This document shows positions 1 through 5,553 of a stretch of DNA of 5,666 bases, piece by piece. The position numbers and the translations under genes were made by a program. The notes below the pieces were generated by a model. It saw only the letters and a program-made list of their open reading frames with translations, made no database searches and was not told where the DNA came from. The stretch's first letter is position 1; each line of letters starts with the position of its first letter. The stretch is from JAAFHN01 sp031421855 (GTDB lineage Bacteria; Pseudomonadota; Gammaproteobacteria; Burkholderiales; Burkholderiaceae_C), in assembly GCA_031421855.1 (NCBI GenBank), contig JANOPN010000077.1, forward strand, positions 1-5,666, read 5' to 3'.

Positions 1-1137
1 TTGTTCACCAACCCGCGAATTTTGATTTTGGACGAGCCCACGTCGGTGTTGACCCCGGCGGCGGTGCAAAGCTTGTTTGACACCCTGCGCGCACTGGCGG
101 CCAAGGGGTGCAGCATTTTGTACATCAGCCACAAGCTGCACGAAATTCGCGAGTTGTGCAGCAATTGCACGGTTTTGCGAGGTGGGCGCGTGACGGGTGT
201 GTGTGATCCACGGCTGGAGTCGGATGCGAGTTTGTCTCGCATGATGATTGGCGCGGAGCCGCCTAAGGTGCTTTCGCGTTCAAAGCAGGCCGGAGACGCG
301 GTTTTGCAAGTGCGCAAACTGGATTTGGGCCGCTCGGGTGGGTTTGGAGTTGACCTCATGGGCATTGATTTCAATTTGCGCGCCGGTGAGGTGCTGGGCA
401 TTGCTGGTGTCAGCGGCAACGGCCAGCAGGAGTTGCTGCGGGTGTTGTCTGGCGAAGACCCGCGCGCGCCGCCCGGTTGCGTGCGGCTATTTGGGCAAGA
501 CGTGTCGAGCAGCACACCGGGTCTGCGCAGGCGATTGGGGCTGCACTTCGTGCCTGAGGAGCGGTTGGGTCGTGCCGCTGTGCCGGCGCACAGTTTGGCC
601 CACAACACGCTTTTGACTCGAAAAGAATCGGTTTTGGGCAGCGGCTGGCTTGATTTTCGGGCATTGCGAGCTCAAAGCGCCGAAATCATCCAGCGCTTTG
701 GCGTAAAGGCTGCAGGCGCGGACGCTGCTGCAGCGTCGCTGTCAGGCGGCAATTTGCAAAAATTCATTGTGGGTCGAGAGGTATCGGCCAAACCACGGGT
801 GTTAATCGTGTCGCAACCCACATGGGGCGTGGATGTCGGCGCGGCGGCGCAGATTCGAGCTGAGATGTTGGCTTTGCGTGACCAGGGCTGCGGGATTTTG
901 TTGGTCAGTGAGGAGTTGGATGAGTTGTTTGAAATGTCCGACCGGCTTTGCGTGATGTTTGCGGGGCAGTTGTCGCCTTCGTTTTTGATGACTGAGGCCA
1001 GCATCGAGCGGGTTGGCGCGTGGATGGGCGGCGCGTTTTTACATGGTGAAGCCGCAATATCGGGCGCAACAACGGGCACGACATCGGGCACGACATCGGG
1101 CACGACAGCGGGCGTGGTGCGGGGTTTGAGCAAATGA
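1..1137 (+). CDS. BMP/nucleoside-type ABC importer ATPase, tandem nucleotide-binding domains (5' partial)
   Basis: This is the ATP-hydrolysing subunit of a BMP-family (nucleoside/sugar-like) ABC importer, acting on the cytoplasmic face of the inner membrane. The frame is open at base 1, so the TTG there is not a real start. The visible protein (378 aa) begins at the Walker B of the first domain (ILILDEP, residues 7-13), with its H-loop histidine at 44. About 140-150 N-terminal residues, with the first Walker A, Q-loop and signature, should lie upstream, judging from the usual length of about 510-530 aa. The second domain spans about residues 100-340. Its Walker A is degenerate (GVSGNGQQ, 136-143, no Lys), its signature is LSGGNLQ (247-253), its Walker B-like segment is VLIVSQPTWGVD (no catalytic Glu), and Glu304 replaces the H-loop His. 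Such degeneracy is usual in this subfamily. The C-terminus ends in a Gly/Thr/Ser repeat tail. The stop overlaps the next start (ATGA). The exact substrate is inferred from the neighbours. Confidence 0.93.
   Translation: MFTNPRILILDEPTSVLTPAAVQSLFDTLRALAAKGCSILYISHKLHEIRELCSNCTVLRGGRVTGVCDPRLESDASLSRMMIGAEPPKVLSRSKQAGDAVLQVRKLDLGRSGGFGVDLMGIDFNLRAGEVLGIAGVSGNGQQELLRVLSGEDPRAPPGCVRLFGQDVSSSTPGLRRRLGLHFVPEERLGRAAVPAHSLAHNTLLTRKESVLGSGWLDFRALRAQSAEIIQRFGVKAAGADAAAASLSGGNLQKFIVGREVSAKPRVLIVSQPTWGVDVGAAAQIRAEMLALRDQGCGILLVSEELDELFEMSDRLCVMFAGQLSPSFLMTEASIERVGAWMGGAFLHGEAAISGATTGTTSGTTSGTTAGVVRGLSK
1062..1109 (+). repeat. 12-bp in-frame tandem repeat at the 3' end of the ATPase gene
   Basis: Four consecutive 12-bp units begin at 1062, 1074, 1086 and 1098. 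Units two and three are identical (GGGCACGACATC), unit four differs by one base, and unit one is more diverged. Because 12 is a multiple of 3, copy-number changes keep the frame. The units encode a G-T-T-S-like repeat at about residues 355-370, after the second ABC domain has ended. Copy-number change by slipped-strand mispairing is plausible but not shown. Confidence 0.85.
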
Positions 1138-2198
1138 TTCAACTTCAGCCCCGTGCAAAGGCGTCGGTTTGGATGGCGTATGCCTCGCCATTCATCGCCT
1201 TGGTGGTGACCATCGTCGTGGCAGCTCTTTTGTTCGTGTCGTTGGGCAAAGACCCACTTCAGGGGCTCGATATTTTTTTGGTGCAACCCTTGCGTGGGTT
1301 GCGCGCGTTGACCGAGCTGTTACTCAAAGCCACGCCGTTGATGTTGTGTGCAGTGGGTTTGGCGCTTTGCTTCAGAAGCAATGTTTGGAACATCGGCGCC
1401 GAGGGGCAGTATTTGGCGGGTGCGATTGCTGCTGGCGGTCTGGCCATGTGGTTCACGACGCAGGCGATCAAGCTGTCGCCGTGGGCGTTTTTTCCGCTGG
1501 CAGTTGTCGCTGGGATGCTCGGCGGTGCCATTTGGGCCGGCATTGTGGCGTGGTTGCGAGACCGCTTCAATGCGAGCGAAATTTTGGTCAGCTTGATGCT
1601 GGTTTATGTGGCGAACTTGTTGTTGTCGTATTTGGTGTTTGGACCTTGGAAAGACCCGCAGGGCTTTAATTTTCCGCAAACGGTGAGTTTTGAGGTGTCG
1701 GTTCCGCGAATGATGGCCGGGTTTCGGCTGAACTGGGGCTTTGTACTCGCGCTTTTGGTTGCGGCTGCGATGACGGTTTTTTTGTTTCGCACTTGGCGGG
1801 GGTATCAGCTGCAAGTGGGTGGCATCGCGCCCGATGCGGCGCGGTACGCCGGGTTTTCAGCCCGCTCGGCGCTTTGGAGCGCTCTTTTGACGTCGGGTGC
1901 GCTGGCTGGCATCGCGGGTGCGCTTGAAGTCACTGGGCCTGCGGGCCAACTCACGCCTAATTTGTCGGTGGGTTACGGGTTCACCGCCATCATCGTGGCG
2001 TTTGTCGGGCGCCTGCACCCAGTTGGCTGCGTGTTCGCCTCGGTGTTGCTATCGATGTTTTTGATTGGCGGGGAGCTGGCGCAGTCACGCATTGGTCTGC
2101 CCTCAGCCCTCACGGGGGTGTTTCAAGGCGTGTTGTTGATTGCGCTGTTGGCGTGCGACAAGCTGATCACGCACAAAATCGTTTGGCGTCGCAAATGA
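1134..2198 (+). CDS. BMP/nucleoside-type ABC importer permease 1 (BPD_transp_2 family)
   Basis: This is an integral inner-membrane permease (354 aa), one half of the translocation pore for the substrate delivered by the BMP lipoprotein. It belongs to the branched-chain amino acid/ribose/nucleoside permease superfamily. The diagnostic segment is SNVWNIGAEGQ, with NIGAEGQ at residues 86-92, in the first conserved block after the hydrophobic stretch at about 60-80. Other hydrophobic segments lie near 19-37, 93-110, 117-140, 152-170, 198-218, 245-265, 280-315 and 325-343. The C-terminus is short and basic (KIVWRRK), fitting a cytoplasmic end. The ATG overlaps the ATPase stop as ATGA and only a weak GAG precedes it, so translational coupling probably sets its expression. 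The second permease overlaps its own stop in the same way. The family call is firm; nucleoside specificity is inferred. Confidence 0.93.
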   Translation: MIQLQPRAKASVWMAYASPFIALVVTIVVAALLFVSLGKDPLQGLDIFLVQPLRGLRALTELLLKATPLMLCAVGLALCFRSNVWNIGAEGQYLAGAIAAGGLAMWFTTQAIKLSPWAFFPLAVVAGMLGGAIWAGIVAWLRDRFNASEILVSLMLVYVANLLLSYLVFGPWKDPQGFNFPQTVSFEVSVPRMMAGFRLNWGFVLALLVAAAMTVFLFRTWRGYQLQVGGIAPDAARYAGFSARSALWSALLTSGALAGIAGALEVTGPAGQLTPNLSVGYGFTAIIVAFVGRLHPVGCVFASVLLSMFLIGGELAQSRIGLPSALTGVFQGVLLIALLACDKLITHKIVWRRK

Positions 2199-3115
2199 AC
2201 GAGATCGCACTGCTCATCGCCGCGACTTTGGCTGCTGGCACGCCGCTGGCACTGGCCGCAATGGGGCTATTGATCAACGAAAAGTCAGGTGTTCTCAACC
2301 TCGGGGCCGAGGGCATGATGCTGGTGTCAGCCATGGCGGGCTTTGCAGCGGCGTTTCACAGCGGCAACGTGTGGGTCGGTTTTTTGGTTGGCGCGTTGGC
2401 TGGTGCGGCTTTGGCATCGCTTTTTGGTGCGCTCGTGATCGGCTTGAACACCAACCAATATGCAACTGGCTTGGCGCTGAGTTTGCTGGGTGGCGGTTTA
2501 AGCGCCTTTTTTGGCTCGGGTTTTGTGGGTAAAAAACTGGCAGACCCCGTGCCGCACGGCATTGCGTTTTTGTCGGACATCCCGCTGATCGGGCCTGCCT
2601 TGTTTCAGCAGCACCCAATGGTGTACGTCGCGATTGCCATTTGTGCGCTGCTCAGTTGGTGGTTGTATCGAACGCGCAGCGGGCTGGTGCTGCGCAGTGT
2701 GGGCGAAAACCCGCAAGCGGCGGACTCGTTGGGATACCGTGTGAAGTTGATTCGATTCTGCGCCGTGCTCGCGGGCGGTGCGCTGTGCGGTTTGTCTGGC
2801 GCGTATCTCAGCGTGGTTTATGCACCATTGTGGGTCGAGGGCATGGTCGCAGGGCGGGGTTGGATTGCGTTGGCTTTGACGGTGTTTGCCACTTGGCGGC
2901 CTGCTCGAGCCCTTTTGGGGGCTTACTTGTTCGGTGGCGTGACCATGTTGCAATTGTTTTTGCAGGGCATGGGCGTTGATGTGCCAGCGCAGTTCATGAG
3001 CATGTTGCCGTATTTGGCAACGATTGTTGTCTTGGTGTTGATGTCAAGCAACCCGGTCTGGATTCGCATGAACATGCCCGCGTCGCTGGGTAAGCCCTTT
3101 GACGGTGGGCGTTAG
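2195..3115 (+). CDS. BMP/nucleoside-type ABC importer permease 2 (BPD_transp_2 family)
   Basis: This is the second permease (306 aa) of the importer and should pair with permease 1 as a heterodimer. It carries the family block GLLINEKSGVLNLGAEGMM, with NLGAEGMM at residues 35-42, the counterpart of NIGAEGQ in its partner. About eight to ten hydrophobic segments follow. A conserved-looking cytoplasmic loop, RSVGENPQAADSLGYRV, lies near residues 165-185; this is the usual region for contact with the ATPase in this superfamily. I chose the ATG at 2195 because it overlaps the upstream TGA as ATGA and the protein then begins MNEIALLIAATL, as expected for the family. A longer in-frame start at 2153 would add 14 polar residues encoded inside the upstream gene and is unlikely. 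The gene ends at a TAG, and the 133-base gap before the binding-protein gene begins there. Confidence 0.92.
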   Translation: MNEIALLIAATLAAGTPLALAAMGLLINEKSGVLNLGAEGMMLVSAMAGFAAAFHSGNVWVGFLVGALAGAALASLFGALVIGLNTNQYATGLALSLLGGGLSAFFGSGFVGKKLADPVPHGIAFLSDIPLIGPALFQQHPMVYVAIAICALLSWWLYRTRSGLVLRSVGENPQAADSLGYRVKLIRFCAVLAGGALCGLSGAYLSVVYAPLWVEGMVAGRGWIALALTVFATWRPARALLGAYLFGGVTMLQLFLQGMGVDVPAQFMSMLPYLATIVVLVLMSSNPVWIRMNMPASLGKPFDGGR

Positions 3116-3152
3116 CGACTTCGTTTTATTTGCTGGTTCGGCGACATCGTTG

Positions 3153-3179
3153 GTAGCAAACTGGCTTAAAAATTGCTAC
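3153..3179. repeat. Inverted repeat GTAGCAA-N13-TTGCTAC
   Basis: A perfect 7-bp inverted repeat: GTAGCAA at 3153-3159 and TTGCTAC at 3173-3179, separated by 13 A-rich bases. It lies 37 bases after the permease stop and 69 bases before the binding-protein start. No T-run follows directly, so it is not an intrinsic terminator. It could be an operator half-site pair, an mRNA-stabilising or processing hairpin, or chance. Confidence 0.5.
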
Positions 3180-3233
3180 AAACGGTGGTTGGGACTTTTT
3201 TTGGTTTTGTTTGTTAAGTGTTTTATCGCCCCG

Positions 3234-3239
3234 AAAGGA
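3234..3239 (+). promoter_or_regulatory. Ribosome binding site of the BMP lipoprotein gene
   Basis: AAAGGA lies 9 bases before the ATG at 3249. It is the clearest Shine-Dalgarno in the window and supports that start. The permease genes rely on stop/start overlaps instead, which fits independent and higher translation of the binding protein. Confidence 0.75.
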
Positions 3240-3248
3240 TGATTTGTC

Positions 3249-4409
3249 ATGATTGATTTCAAACGTCGCGCATCGCTGCGCTTGGTCGCGGCAGCTGCGG
3301 CTGCCGTTGCTGTATCGGCTTGCAGCAAGCCTGAGCCCACGCCAGCGCCCGCAGCGGCTGCGCCAGCCTCGGCTGCTGCGCCAGCGCCGCCCAAGCCTGA
3401 ACCGTTCAAGGCGGCTTGGGTGTATGTCGGCCCGGTTGGCGACGCGGGTTGGACATTTGCACACGATTTGGGCCGCAAGTCGGTCGAAGCCGCGATGGGC
3501 GAAAAAGTCAAAACCACCTTCGTTGAAAAAGTGCCAGAGGGCCCAGACGCTGAGCGCGTGATTCGTGACTTGGCCCAAAATGGCAACAAAATCATCTTCG
3601 CGACCAGTTTTGGTTACATGGAGCCGATGCTCAAAGTCGCCAAGGATTTCCCAGATGTCAAGTTCGAGCACGCGACGGGCTACAAAACCGCTGACAACAT
3701 GAACGTCTACGACGCTCGCTTTTATCAAGACGCGTACATGGCCGGCATGATTGCGGGCAAGGCGACCAAATCCAATGTGCTCGGCTTCGTGGGCTCGTTC
3801 CCGATCCCCGAAGTGCTTCGCAACATCAATGCGTACACCTTGGGCGCGCAAGCGGTTAACCCCAAGATCAAAACCAAGGTGGTTTGGGTGAACACTTGGT
3901 TTGATCCGCCGAAAGAGACCGAGGCTGCACAGGCACTCATCAATGGGGGGGCCGACGTGCTGTTGCAAAACACCGACTCGACCGCGGTGCTGCAAACCGC
4001 CGAGAAAAACGGCAAATTTGCTTTTGGTTGGGACTCAGACATGAGCGCTTTCGCGCCAAAGGCCCATTTGGGCTCCGCCATCGTGGATTGGAGCGGCTAC
4101 TACAAGCAAGCCGTTGGCCAGGCGATGGACAAAACCTGGAAGGGCAACACGGTGACCCGTTGGGGCGTGAAAGAAGGCCAAAACGATTTGGTCAAGATTG
4201 CTGAGTCGGTTCCAGCAGACATCAAAGCCAAGATCGAAGAAGCCAAAAAGGGCATCAAAGACGGCAGTTTTGATGTCTTCACCGGTCCAATCACCGACGC
4301 AAGTGGCAAAGTCCGCTTGGCCAAGGGCGAAAAGGCTGACGATGCTTGGAAGGGTAAAGTCGACTTCTACGTCAAAGGCGTTGAGGGCAAAATCCCATCG
4401 GGCAAGTGA
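3249..4409 (+). CDS. BMP family (PnrA/Med-like) solute-binding lipoprotein
   Basis: This is the extracytoplasmic binding protein (386 aa) that captures the solute and delivers it to the ABC permeases. The N-terminus is a lipoprotein signal: a basic MIDFKRRASLR, an Ala/Val core, and lipobox VSAC with Cys25 as the predicted lipidated residue. A Pro/Ala/Lys/Glu-rich linker (about 26-52) tethers the domain. The mature Bmp domain starts at KAAWVYVGPVGDAGWTFAHDLGR (about 54-76), where the GDAGW/HDLGR segment is typical of BMP proteins. It continues through FEHATGYK and the DARFYQDAYMAGMIAG block to GWDSDM (260-265), a likely ligand-contact region by analogy with PnrA-type proteins. Characterised relatives include the Treponema pallidum purine-nucleoside receptor PnrA, so a purine nucleoside is the first guess. 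Some BMP proteins bind other ligands. It follows the permeases and ends before two hairpins. Function by family is firm; the ligand is inferred. Confidence 0.93.
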   Translation: MIDFKRRASLRLVAAAAAAVAVSACSKPEPTPAPAAAAPASAAAPAPPKPEPFKAAWVYVGPVGDAGWTFAHDLGRKSVEAAMGEKVKTTFVEKVPEGPDAERVIRDLAQNGNKIIFATSFGYMEPMLKVAKDFPDVKFEHATGYKTADNMNVYDARFYQDAYMAGMIAGKATKSNVLGFVGSFPIPEVLRNINAYTLGAQAVNPKIKTKVVWVNTWFDPPKETEAAQALINGGADVLLQNTDSTAVLQTAEKNGKFAFGWDSDMSAFAPKAHLGSAIVDWSGYYKQAVGQAMDKTWKGNTVTRWGVKEGQNDLVKIAESVPADIKAKIEEAKKGIKDGSFDVFTGPITDASGKVRLAKGEKADDAWKGKVDFYVKGVEGKIPSGK

Positions 4410-4415
4410 ACCCAG

Positions 4416-4437
4416 CCGGTCACCTTTGGGTGATCGG
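4416..4437 (+). other. RNA hairpin just after the BMP gene
   Basis: CCGGTCACC (4416-4424) pairs with GGTGATCGG (4429-4437) over nine positions, one of them a G-U wobble, around a TTTG loop. It starts 7 bases after the stop codon and has no adequate U-run. With the terminator just downstream it makes a tandem stem pair that probably protects the 3' end of the binding-protein mRNA. Confidence 0.6.
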
Positions 4438-4443
4438 TTAGCC

Positions 4444-4470
4444 AATGGCCACCCCCGGGTGGCCATTTTT
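4444..4470 (+). terminator. Intrinsic (Rho-independent) terminator of the transporter operon
   Basis: AATGGCCACC (4444-4453) pairs perfectly with GGTGGCCATT (4458-4467) around a 4-base loop, and the T-run extends to 4470. The strong GC-rich stem plus T5 after the binding-protein gene marks the end of the transporter transcript. Downstream genes therefore need read-through or their own promoter. Confidence 0.88.
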
Positions 4471-4473
4471 GAT

Positions 4474-4478
4474 TTTGA
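4474..4478. repeat. Left copy of putative TTTGA target-site duplication
   Basis: TTTGA abuts the left end of the palindromic element, and the matching copy is at 4583-4587. Five AT-rich bases could match by chance, so this supports insertion without proving it. Confidence 0.4.
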
Positions 4479-4582
4479 CAGGACTTACGCAAAATTGTCC
4501 TAGCCGCGTTGCAGCTTCTAGCCGTGCGACTCGCACTGTCGTCTTCGCTGCGTCTTGCCGGGGCGATTTTGCGTATGTCCCA
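4479..4582. mobile_element. MITE-like palindromic element (about 104 bp)
   Basis: Bases 4481-4500 and the reverse complement of 4561-4580 agree at 17 of 20 positions, sharing GGAC(T/A)TACGCAAAAT. As RNA, two of the three differences are G-U wobbles, so 19 of 20 pair. A second complementary pair lies inside (GCAGC 4511-4515, GCTGC 4547-4551). The centre is the palindrome GTGCGA-C-TCGCAC (4524-4536), whose midpoint at 4530 matches the element's midpoint. TTTGA occurs immediately outside both ends (4474-4478 and 4583-4587) and could be a 5-bp target duplication. There is no room for a transposase, so the element would be non-autonomous. The family is not identified. A REP-like or regulatory palindrome is the alternative reading. 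Confidence 0.6.
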
Positions 4583-4587
4583 TTTGA
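4583..4587. repeat. Right copy of putative TTTGA target-site duplication
   Basis: TTTGA abuts the right end of the palindromic element, mirroring 4474-4478. It also holds the in-frame TGA (4585-4587) that blocks any upstream start for the oxygenase gene, and it overlaps the oxygenase's ribosome site. Confidence 0.4.
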
Positions 4588-4590
4588 GAG
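4586..4590 (+). promoter_or_regulatory. Probable ribosome binding site of the Rieske oxygenase gene
   Basis: GAGAG lies 6 bases before the ATG at 4597. It is a modest purine-rich Shine-Dalgarno, located at and just beyond the right edge of the inserted palindrome. Confidence 0.45.
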
Positions 4591-4596
4591 ATTCAC

Positions 4597-5553
4597 ATGA
4601 TCGAGCGAAGCTTTTGGCACCCGGTAATGGCGTTGGATGCTTTGGCAGCTGCACCCGTTGCCGCGCAGCTGTTGGGTGAGGCGGTGGTGCTTTGGCGCGA
4701 CGGCGATGGCGTTGTCCACGCCTGGCACGACCAGTGTCCGCACCGAGGCGCTCGGTTGTCGCTGGGCCGGGTCGTGGCAGGGCGGCTTGCCTGCGGCTAC
4801 CACGGCTGGCAGTTTGCAACTGATGGCCGATGTGTCGAGGTTCCCGCGCAGCCCAATTGGGTGCCGCCGCCCACGCACTGCGCCAGGCGTTTTGGCTGCG
4901 TCGAATCCTCTGGGCTCATTTGGGTGCAGTTGGAACCCGATGCTGCCGCGCCCCAGCCAGGTTGGGGGTGGGTCGCTGACGCCAGTTTGCAACACAGCCT
5001 GGCCGGGCCATACGTTTTAGCGGCCAGCGCGCCACGGGTTGTAGAAAATTTCTTGGACATGACCCACTTTGGGTTCATTCACGACGGCTGGCTCGGGTCT
5101 GAATCGCACACCGAGCTTGCGGCGTATCAAGTCGTTGAGTCCGACTTGGGCCTGACGGTGCCGTCGAGCAGCGTTTGGCAACCGCAGGCGTTCGCCAGCG
5201 GTGAGGGCGGGCAAGTAAGCTATGCCTACGAGGTGCGAAGCCCCTACGGCGCGACGCTGACCAAGTTGGGCGGCGCGCAAGTTCACCACATCGCGCTTGC
5301 CATATGCCCGCAATCGAGCGACGTCAGCACGGTTTGGTTTCGCATGGCAAACACCGACATGGGTCTGGCGGAATCGCAAATTGTGGCGTTTCAAGATGAA
5401 ATTTTTCGGCAAGACCGCGTCATTATTGAATCACAAACGCCAAAACTGCTGCCATTGACGACCGGAGAATTGCACGGCCCGTTGGACCGAGTCAGCGCGG
5501 CCTATCGACGCTACTTGTCGCGACTGGGTGTCAAGACCGGCGTGACCGCATGA
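4597..5553 (+). CDS. Rieske non-heme iron oxygenase, alpha (catalytic) subunit
   Basis: This is a cytoplasmic ring-hydroxylating or O-/N-dealkylating oxygenase (318 aa). The N-terminal Rieske domain binds a [2Fe-2S] cluster through C47-P-H49 and C66-G-Y-H69, with 16 residues between the pairs. The catalytic domain holds the mononuclear iron motif N151-F-L-D154-M-T-H157-F-G-F-I-H162. H157 and H162 are expected iron ligands, D154 the expected electron-bridging residue, and D273 (in FRQDRVIIESQ) the likely third ligand. These features match the VanA-like single-component alpha subunits, with a length slightly below their usual 340-350 aa. The start is fixed by an in-frame TGA at 4585. No reductase or ferredoxin gene is present here, so electrons must come from a partner encoded elsewhere. 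The stop overlaps the deaminase start (ATGA), coupling the two. The substrate is unknown; a modified purine is inferred from context. Confidence 0.9.
   Translation: MIERSFWHPVMALDALAAAPVAAQLLGEAVVLWRDGDGVVHAWHDQCPHRGARLSLGRVVAGRLACGYHGWQFATDGRCVEVPAQPNWVPPPTHCARRFGCVESSGLIWVQLEPDAAAPQPGWGWVADASLQHSLAGPYVLAASAPRVVENFLDMTHFGFIHDGWLGSESHTELAAYQVVESDLGLTVPSSSVWQPQAFASGEGGQVSYAYEVRSPYGATLTKLGGAQVHHIALAICPQSSDVSTVWFRMANTDMGLAESQIVAFQDEIFRQDRVIIESQTPKLLPLTTGELHGPLDRVSAAYRRYLSRLGVKTGVTA

Larger units (their letters stand above)
3116..3248 (+). promoter_or_regulatory. Intergenic leader between permease and binding-protein genes
   Basis: This is the only sizeable gap inside the transporter cluster. 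It holds a 7-bp inverted repeat (3153-3179), a T-rich tract (about 3195-3226) and the binding-protein ribosome site. A weak promoter-like pair, TTGGGA (3189-3194) and TGTTAA (3212-3217) spaced by 17 bases, matches the sigma-70 consensus at only 4/6 and 3/6, so I do not claim a promoter. The gap may allow the binding protein to be made in excess of the membrane subunits, through its own promoter or through RNA processing. That is inference. Confidence 0.35.

Noticed and set aside
672..1286. Open frame of 204 codons on the minus strand across the ATPase/permease junction
   Set aside because: It lies opposite two convincingly identified genes, has low-complexity Val/Pro repeats that mirror the 12-bp repeat, and shows no recognisable domain.
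2153..2194. Upstream in-frame start for permease 2
   Set aside because: It would add 14 polar residues encoded within permease 1. The ATGA overlap at 2195 matches the other junctions and the family N-terminus.
3189..3217. Possible sigma-70 promoter TTGGGA-17-TGTTAA before the binding-protein gene
   Set aside because: Matches are only 4/6 and 3/6 in a T-rich tract where such hits are common. Mentioned only as a weak possibility.
3945..3951. Run of seven G in the binding-protein gene as a phase-variation tract
   Set aside because: It encodes the well-behaved Asn-Gly-Gly-Ala and is short, with no sign of frame disruption. Such runs occur by chance in GC-rich coding DNA.
3126..3995. Open frame of 289 codons on the minus strand opposite the binding-protein gene
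   Set aside because: It is a mirror of the BMP coding sequence, rich in Arg/Gly/His, with no domain and no plausible ribosome site. High-GC third-position bias produces such frames.
4471..4596. CRISPR repeat or small RNA gene in the palindromic region
   Set aside because: There are no repeated units with spacers, and the symmetry of the whole stretch with TTTGA flanks is better explained by an inserted palindromic element.
4438..4995. Minus-strand open frame spanning the palindromic element and the start of the oxygenase
   Set aside because: It crosses the terminator hairpin and lies opposite the Rieske domain, with no recognisable protein features.
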